Positions 57,490 through 64,000 of a DNA stretch of 64,000 bases are shown one piece after another (position 1 is the first letter of the stretch; each line of letters opens with the position of its first letter). The position numbers and the translations under genes were made by a program. The DNA lies in assembly GCA_028023455.1 (NCBI GenBank), contig JAQFVV010000001.1:26838426-26902425 (forward strand), written 5' to 3'. Below the pieces are notes generated by a model. It was not told where the DNA came from. It searched no databases and saw only the letters and a list, made by a program, of their open reading frames with translations. Source of the DNA: Epiperipatus broadwayi (taxonomy: Eukaryota > Onychophora > Udeonychophora > Euonychophora > Peripatidae).

Positions 57490-60480
57490 AATATTGGAAT
57501 TTATTAACGTTGAAAAGGTCAGGTAATTAATATTTATGTGTATTAAAGAGTATAAAGCACCATCAAGCAACTTGTATGGTCAAAAAAATAACTACCAAAT
57601 AAAGTTTTTGGAAAGAAATAAGGTTTTATGTATTTATTTATAATAAGAAGAGATTACATATATATAAAGTAAAAATTTGCTTTTTTAGCCAGACAAATAA
57701 GATTGCACATGTCTAATCAGTCCAATATTACAAAAATATTAATGAAAAGGTAATTTGTAATACATAAAATCTGTTTTTCATCTGCTTTAAATTAATTTTT
57801 TTTTTTTATGTCGCTGACATTATATATCAAAATCTGAAAGAAAATAAATATTTTTAGTTTAAGGACAAACAAGAAATCAATACAACCCAGGTGGACAGTT
57901 CCTGAATATTTTTTTTGTGTGTTTATATATATTATACATAGTATCTATAATTGTTGATCTTTGCTAATATCCCAATTATTTTCTTCAGAACAGTAATGCC
58001 TCTCTTTACATATGGGAAAACTCAAAAGTGAAAATATTGATGGATCATTATTGATCCATTGTAGGATGAAGACCTCTCTAAGTTTAATCTAGTTTCTCTG
58101 ATCCATAGCCTCTCTTTTCTACATAATACTAGCAAACTTTTTATTTTATCCATCCATGTTACATGGTTGCTTTTTTGGGTGCTGGAGTCTTTTGAGATCC
58201 AATTTAAGACTACAATTATTTCCTTTTTAATCTATTATTGTTACTTATAACATTTTCTTCATATTTTATTGAGTTGCCTAAAATTTCTATTGCTTTTTTA
58301 TTAAGTGTTGAAGTCTCTCATATCCATATATAAGAACTGATAAAATGTCAAAAATCTTTTCAAAACTGCTCAAGAAATGTACAATAATCTATATATCACA
58401 AGTACATTTATATATACATTATGAGAATCCATTTTTTGTTTGATATTTTATGGTGCTGACTTTAGCAGAAAACATTTTTTCTGAAATATTTCAACTCTAA
58501 TTGCAATTCTCCAATGTATTTATTCTATTCTCTGTCATATCTTCCCAGTAGAAATAATCAATATTTTTTAAAAATGTCTTTGAGATCACCGTAGGTGTTG
58601 TCTGTAGTGTTATAGACTTTGTGAATGGGCAAACAGGTTAGAATTCATGATTGCTCCTGACCTGTGTATCTCAGGCATGATTGGATTCGGGTACTTTTGT
58701 TCAGATTCTAAATCTTGTTGGATGGACATACATTTTTGACTGGTACAGAGATTTTTTTCCCAGGTTTATTGTGCCAGGCCGTAGAACATCCATGCACAAG
58801 ATGGCTGTAGTCAACAGTTTGGCACAGCTAACTTTATGAATTCATTGAATAATCAATGAGAATTGGTCTATACTAGATTTCTATCTCCTTGCATACATAA
58901 CTAACACACATATTAGTTTGTTTTGAAAATAATTAACACACACTATAAATATATATCCTTTGGATAAAAGTATTTATAAATTCATGTAAAGAAATTTGAG
59001 AATTAACATTTGTTTATGTGGAGGAATATTTTATGTATTTATCTCTTTGGGTGTAGTTATTAGTATATGTATCATATTTATTGCAAATGTTCTAATATAT
59101 ATATATTGTAACTTTTTCCATCTTGCTAGGCCTGTATACACAATATAAATGCATGAGTTGATCAAGTTATGTCAAAAAGAAGAAAGTTGTATTTCTATTT
59201 CTAAAAACATAACTATATTTCCTGATCAACTCAGCCTAGAATTGTTACGATTTGTGCTATTGACAAAATCAGCTTTTAATTTATTTGATCAGGGCACCAG
59301 GTTCCCGTAAGAATCCACAGAAATCTGTCAAATAACGTATCGCAAATTTAAAAAAAAAGTTTTTTAAACGAATCTGTGTTACATCATACCATGAACTAGA
59401 ATTGTCTTTTAAATATTATTATTCCAGGAACTTATTCATAACATATTGGCAAAGGTAAATTGCATTTTTAAATCTTACTAAACTAATAATAAATTTAATA
59501 ATAAACACTAATAAATATTATTAATAACGTACAAATGAAAATTGAAATTAGAAATATTTTTATTCTAACAAATTAAAAATCTGTTTAAGTTAAATTGCAA
59601 ATTAAATAAACTGGAGAGAACATATACTAATCCAAACATGAATACATAAATAAATAACAGTTAAACAAAATAATTAAAGCAACTCAATAATGTTCAATTC
59701 TTACAATTCATTTCCAAGATCTTGTATAAAGTTATTTAAAAGAAAATTCCTTGAGCATGAAAATTAAAGTCTCTATCAGGATTCTATTATAAGCTTATAT
59801 TTGTAAAAGGATTTGTCAACAATTTAGTCACAATTGGGAATAATAAATAGCCAATTATAAATAATAGCCAATTATTAAGTTCATTCTAGTTTATTGTCTG
59901 TTCATTTTTGGCATGCAATGTGGTAAGCTCGAATACTTAGGTTCACTGTATGTGAAAAGTTTTGTTTGTTACATTTTGGTACACAATGTGTTGAGCTTCA
60001 AAGAGGTAAATATGTCATATTTTATTATATATTTTTCATGTGAAATAAATAATTTAGTATAACCTGATTTATCATATTTTAGTTAGTCATTTAATAAATT
60101 GTATATTATATAACCCTATGGATTAAACGGTATGGCAACTTAATGGTATAAGTAACTTAGTCAATCAACAATAAGTTCAAATAACTCTGAGTGAAAGTAT
60201 GAATTGATAAATAGAGACCAAAACTAAATAGATGATCAAGAATCTAATAAGAGTAGGCAAGTGAGGCAGATAAAGGGCAAAATATATAAAACCAGCATTA
60301 ATACCAATTATGTGTAAAATACTTAAGGTAACCAAAATCACATGAGATGACACAGGTTGGTAGGAGATCCTATGATATATTATAGAGTATTATATAGAAA
60401 AAAAATAATTTTACATTCATAGAGTAAATATTTTAAAGTAAAATATTAATTTACATCATATGTTGCTCAGAAGTGGGAGG
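57490..60480. other. AT-rich intergenic DNA, little recognised
   Basis: Around 58000-58560 the minus strand has fragments weakly like the C-terminus of a LINE, too faint to call. Around 59905-60010 two units of about 70 bp share TTTTGG, CAATGTG and GAGCTT. No gene is supported, and I did not find a 5' LTR for the element at 60.5-64 kb. Confidence 0.4.
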
Positions 60481-60496
60481 TATATATCAGAGTATG

Positions 60497-61520
60497 AATA
60501 AAGAATTAAGTGTAAAGCCACAGGATGTTAGTGGCAATGAAGTTGAGCATGATCCTAATATGGAACAAGTAGGATCAGTAGACATGAATGTGTCCGGGGG
60601 GGGGGTCAATGGTTGGAGATGAGCATTCTTTCTCAATGCAAGAGGAAAAACATGATATCTCAAATTCAAGAAGACTCAAATAAACAGTCTGCTGAATCAC
60701 CTGGAATTGGACTAACACAGGTTACAGAAGATAGTGGAGCCATGATACAGATACTCCAAACATTATTGGGTCGGATGGATAGCATGAGTGGTCACATGAA
60801 TGGTCAGATGATTGACATGAATGGTAGGATGGATAGCATGAGTGGTCAGATGAATGGCATGAATGGTCAGATGGATGCCATGAGTGGTCAGATGAATGGT
60901 CAGTTGGATGCCATGAGTGGTCAGATGAATGGTTGGATGGATGCCATAAGTGGTCAAATAAATACAGTCAAGGCTAAAATAAGCAACATGGTAACCAAGG
61001 TTGATATTGACAAAATTGAAACTGGATTGAAAGAAAATATATGTGAGAATTTAAAGAAAAATATTGACAAATAGGATGAGGAGGTTAAGAAAAGAATTAT
61101 TGGCATTGAAATGAAATTTTCCACTGACATGGAGCAGTTATCTTCAAAGATGAATAAAGTGCATAACAATAATAGGGAATTGAAACGATATAGAAGAGAT
61201 GAGAATAAAGATGAATGTAGCGAACTTGCAGTGTCAAGAGCGATATACTGAATTTAAAGAAAGCATTATCATTCAAATTGATAGCAAAATTGAGGAGGTT
61301 CACCAAGCCCAGGAATCCACTAAGATAGAGGATATGAAGGTTACTATGGCAACCAAAACTGATATTGATGATTTGGAGATCAAAATAAATAGTAATTTGG
61401 AAGCAAAGATAATGTGTATAAAGGAAAATATAGATAGGATAGAATCTAAAACTTATGATATTAATAATAGGATAGATAGTATGAGCTGTGATATTAATGA
61501 TATAAAAAAAACCACCTAGT
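60497..61520 (+). pseudogene. Gag-like coiled-coil protein with MSGQMNG repeats, frameshifted
   Basis: An ATG at 60497 opens MNKELSVKPQDVSGNEVEHD, broken after a run of G near 60600. A second frame (60613-61074) has a tandem array of short units of the form MSGQMNG/MDAMSGQ at residues about 55-115, then charged coiled coil (KVDIDKIETGLKENI). After a stop, DEEVKKRIIGIEMKFSTD continues in the same frame, and the frame at 61199-61519 ends with more coiled coil (KTDIDDLEIKINSNLEAKI). Together it was one long coiled-coil protein upstream of pol, in the position of gag of a Ty3/Gypsy-type element. No capsid domain is seen. Assignment rests on context. Confidence 0.5.
60770..60962 (+). repeat. Tandem coding minisatellite in the gag-like frame
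   Basis: AGTGGTCAGATGAATGG and ATGGATGCCATGAGTGGTCA alternate in units of about 12, 21 and 33 bases, all multiples of three, giving seven to eight MSGQMNG-like repeats. Because the units keep the frame, copy number can change without breaking the protein. The reverse strand is also open here only because of the repeat. Confidence 0.85.
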
Positions 61521-61769
61521 TTCTGTTTTTGAATCCAATCGAAGTACTAAATATTCTGTTATTATGAAAACTTCTCTTGTACATGAATGTTCTGTTACTT
61601 GGACTCAGCAAGTATCTGAAGACATAATAGAAAATCATTCCACCAATTTTAAGTTGGGAGGAGTGATCCCAAAAACATTTTGGAATGATGCTGATTCAAT
61701 ACTTCCCATGAAGAGTATGGGAACGAATACATTAGACGATCAAGCAAAACAAGTTAATGTGAGCATCTA

Positions 61770-62120
61770 ATGTTCGGAACATAAAGTTTGTTCTAAATAC
61801 AAGGTCCATGAACATAGTAGAAAAATCCAAAAAAGGCTATTATATGCTCAAAGGCTTTTCACAAAACAAAATTGTCCTATTAATGAAGCCAACTTTGAAA
61901 GGACAAATGAAGTTGATACACTTGTTCATCTTAAATGTGTATTATGGCACAACAAGTCTCTTCATAATCAGGAAGATGACCAAGTCATAGATAATTTCCA
62001 GATGTTACTGGAGTCAACTATACTCCCTGCAAAGAAACAGAAAGGTCCCAGGTTCCATAAGCTTTGCAACACTTATGAAGGTCCCTTCACATTTATTGAA
62101 TATGGGAATGAAAATCCTTA
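61770..62120 (+). pseudogene. Possible first integrase C-terminal remnant
   Basis: One frame reads CSEHKVCSKYKVHEHSRK, then NEANFERTNEVDTLVHLKCV, and ends KKQKGPRFHKLCNTYEGPFT before a stop. HKLCNTYEGPF parallels HKFCQQYAGPY of the clear integrase C-terminus 500 bases downstream. This suggests an older, diverged copy of the same region. The rest is not recognised, so this is weak. Confidence 0.3.
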
Positions 62121-62269
62121 AAAAGAGAAAGGCACAAATTAAGGGACAAACTTCATGATTGTGACATGGAACATAAAAATGGACTTTCTTAATGATTGAA
62201 CCCTGTAAATAGTGTTAAGTGAGTATATATGTATATAAAAGAAAAAAAGTGTTACATTAAATTTTACTT

Positions 62270-62767
62270 TTGGCCATTAAATCTTATAAAAATAATAGGG
62301 GGTGGGTGAAACAAAAAGAATGGGTAATGAATTTAAATTGGGGTGCAAATGAATCTACTGGATTTGCACCAATCCAACTACATTTTAACCAACCTGTTTC
62401 TTCGTTATTTGTAAAATACCAACCTCCAATTGAATGTCATCACTATGACATAAAAACTAAAATTCAAATGGCTCACCAACAATTAATTAATAAATCTAAT
62501 TTTAGAAATAAGAAGGGGAAGAAAAGTAGACATCACTTTAAGATTGGAGACAAGGTTTTTGTGAGAACACATCACCCAAGTAAACCAATGGATAATGTTT
62601 ATCATAAATTTTGTCAACAATATGCTGGACCATATGCTATTGTGAAACAAGCTGGCCCAAATGCATTTTGGTTAAATATTGATGGAGAAATAAAAGGAAG
62701 TTATAATGCTCGGATATTAAAGCCATACAGTGGTTGTCAAGAAGAACTGCCAAATACAGAAGCTTAG
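62270..62767 (+). pseudogene. Ty3/Gypsy integrase C-terminal part
   Basis: The frame of 165 codons begins without a proper ATG, so it is the 3' end of a truncated pol. NWGANESTGFAPIQLHFNQP (residues about 25-45) matches the N-AV-E-TGF-P--L-FG block at the end of the integrase catalytic core. KIGDKVFVR-H then opens the C-terminal DNA-binding domain, followed by FCQQYAGPYAIVKQAGPNAF and the final ARILKPY. Protease, RT, RNase H and most of integrase are missing between this and the gag-like part. The element is dead. Confidence 0.75.
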
Positions 62768-63394
62768 TTATTCATAAACAGATGATCATGATTAAAGTAG
62801 GTGAAAGAAGAGTTTATAAAAAATGTAAATGGGTATATGCAAGTATATTGTAATGAGAAAGATAGCATTGTTCATGAGTAAATGGCAGAGCAGGTAGATG
62901 TGATGAAGATACCCTCAAATTAATGTTGAAACATTTTATTGAGGTATTTTAGAATCGGCTGAGATGTGGGAATTGACCCATACAATGTGGGTATCCCATA
63001 TTTCGTTCAGCTCTTATAAAAATCCAATAAGACTCCAGGGGAACAGGATATAGGCTGACGAACCCAAATATGTGCCTTCTGGAACAGAGACACTTAACCA
63101 GTCAAATTCAGGATATTCAACCATCATATAGTCAGTAATTCTAGTAATGATAATAGGAACAATGTTAATGATGACATGTAATTCAATGTTAAGATGAAAG
63201 AGATAAGGGTAAGAATCTAACAAACATGAGATATATATATATAAATAAATAAATATTTATTAATGAGTAAATTAAAAGTAAGAAAGCATTAGAACTCTCC
63301 CTATTTAAAAAGAATAAAATTATCCAACACGATAACCATCCAAACCTTTGTTTATGTGCTAAAATTTTGACAATGGTCTAAATTTTAACCTTCT
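62768..63394 (+). other. 3' untranslated region of the broken LTR element
   Basis: Sequence between the pol stop and the polypurine tract. No frame of an envelope-like protein or other known domain is seen. A (TA)n/(TAAA)n microsatellite lies near 63231-63258. Confidence 0.5.
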
Positions 63395-63408
63395 AAGGGT
63401 GGGGGAAA
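63395..63408 (+). promoter_or_regulatory. Polypurine tract of the Ty3/Gypsy-type element
   Basis: AAGGGTGGGGGAAA is followed at once by TGTAAGGTGATG. A purine tract just before TG marks the border to the 3' LTR and is the primer for plus-strand synthesis. It fits the plus orientation of the pol remnant. Confidence 0.7.
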
Positions 63409-64000
63409 TGTAAGGTGATGCCCAATCCTTATAAAAAAAATAATAATAAGTAACTGATGTTTTGGGATAACATGTATAAAGATTAAATAGGCAGCCAACT
63501 TTTAAAACATAATTTTTTTTAGATATTTGGAGACATACACACACATATATATATACAAACATAACCATACATTCATAAAGGAATGAATAAATTTATTTTT
63601 TATTAAATGTAGAATAAAATATATACATACACACATTTATACATGAATGTTTAAGATTTTAAATCATGATGTGACAAAAATAATAAAGAAAATATCTGAC
63701 ATTAAATTTTATTAACCAAGTTTCTTTTGTTTAAAAGAGAAAAAAAGAGTAAACCTTTGTTGATTTTGGAACGTGGAAAAAACTAAGCAACAGGAATTTT
63801 TAGTTGTTGGTTGGTTTTTGTTCAAATGGAGTATGTGAAAGTAAAGTTGTAGAATAAGAATATTTTAATTGTTATTATATTAGTTATTATGATTTCCTTT
63901 CGTTATTAAAAAAAAACTGTTTAATATTTGGAATTTCATTATTTATTAGTGTAAAATATTTTAAAAAAGGAAAAAAGACATTGTTTAAGTGATGAACTTT
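63409..64000 (+). repeat. Presumed 3' LTR (cut by the window end)
   Basis: It starts TGTAAGGTGATGCCC right after the purine tract. It contains CA/TA microsatellites (63536-63556). I found no second copy upstream of the gag-like region, so either the 5' LTR is lost or diverged, or the boundary is only inferred. The right end lies outside the window. Confidence 0.45.

Noticed and set aside
58010-58560. Possible LINE C-terminus on the minus strand
   Set aside because: Only short, scattered resemblance; no ordered motif block.
60763-60957. Minus-strand frame rich in Thr, His and Ile
   Set aside because: It is the reverse strand of the in-frame MSGQMNG repeat, open only because the repeat units are multiples of three.

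Overview
The window is eukaryotic, from an invertebrate animal genome. It is very AT-rich, has spliced exons with GT/AG borders, and carries many metazoan transposon families. An arthropod, possibly an arachnid, would fit, but nothing seen here fixes the taxon.

The only host gene I can support is an ERI1-type 3'-5' exoribonuclease on the plus strand. Its 5' exons lie left of the window. Five exons are visible (1831-1967, 7584-7794, 25595-25678, 27479-27588, 35611-36016), and their reading phases join exactly. They encode about 315 residues: a SAP domain and then a complete DEDDh exonuclease domain, followed by polyadenylation signals right after the stop. The introns, up to 17.8 kb, are filled with mobile DNA.

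Region by region. 1-380: a TA-flanked inverted-repeat MITE (family A). 5.2-6.1 kb: two 3' LINE fragments in tandem. 9.9-10.7 kb: a decayed RTE-like LINE. 10.8-13.85 kb: an inverted-repeat element split by a Penelope-like element with a long RT plus GIY-YIG frame. 14.6-16.0 kb: local duplications and a dispersed repeat. 16.5-19.05 kb: an inverted-repeat element carrying its own satellite array. 20.17-21.75 kb: a hAT transposon with perfect 8-bp target duplications. 23-25.2 kb: fold-back family B. 26-27 kb: a decayed antisense LINE. 29.9-30.7 kb: a mariner relic. 32.1-32.8 kb: a second family A element holding a palindrome. 33.5-34.5 kb: a decayed LINE with endonuclease and RT relics.

Downstream of the gene I see only transposon material. 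37.0-37.5 kb: inverted copy of the 15.3-kb dispersed repeat. 38.05-43.4 kb: a minus-strand LTR element with about 1.1-kb LTRs and only a short coiled-coil frame inside, flanked by arms of a palindrome. 43.7-44.8 kb: two adjacent fold-back elements. 45.2 kb: a hammerhead-like motif. 45.8-49.98 kb: two copies of one LINE, head to tail, with long RT frames. 52.4-52.7 kb: a Merlin-type (IS1595-like) transposase relic. 60.5-64 kb: a broken Ty3/Gypsy-type element with gag-like coiled coils, integrase C-terminal pieces, a polypurine tract and the start of a 3' LTR.

I found no RNA gene, CRISPR array or host operon-like system. The most interesting structures are the nested Penelope element, the repeated head-to-tail LINE arrangement, and the satellite contained within a transposon.
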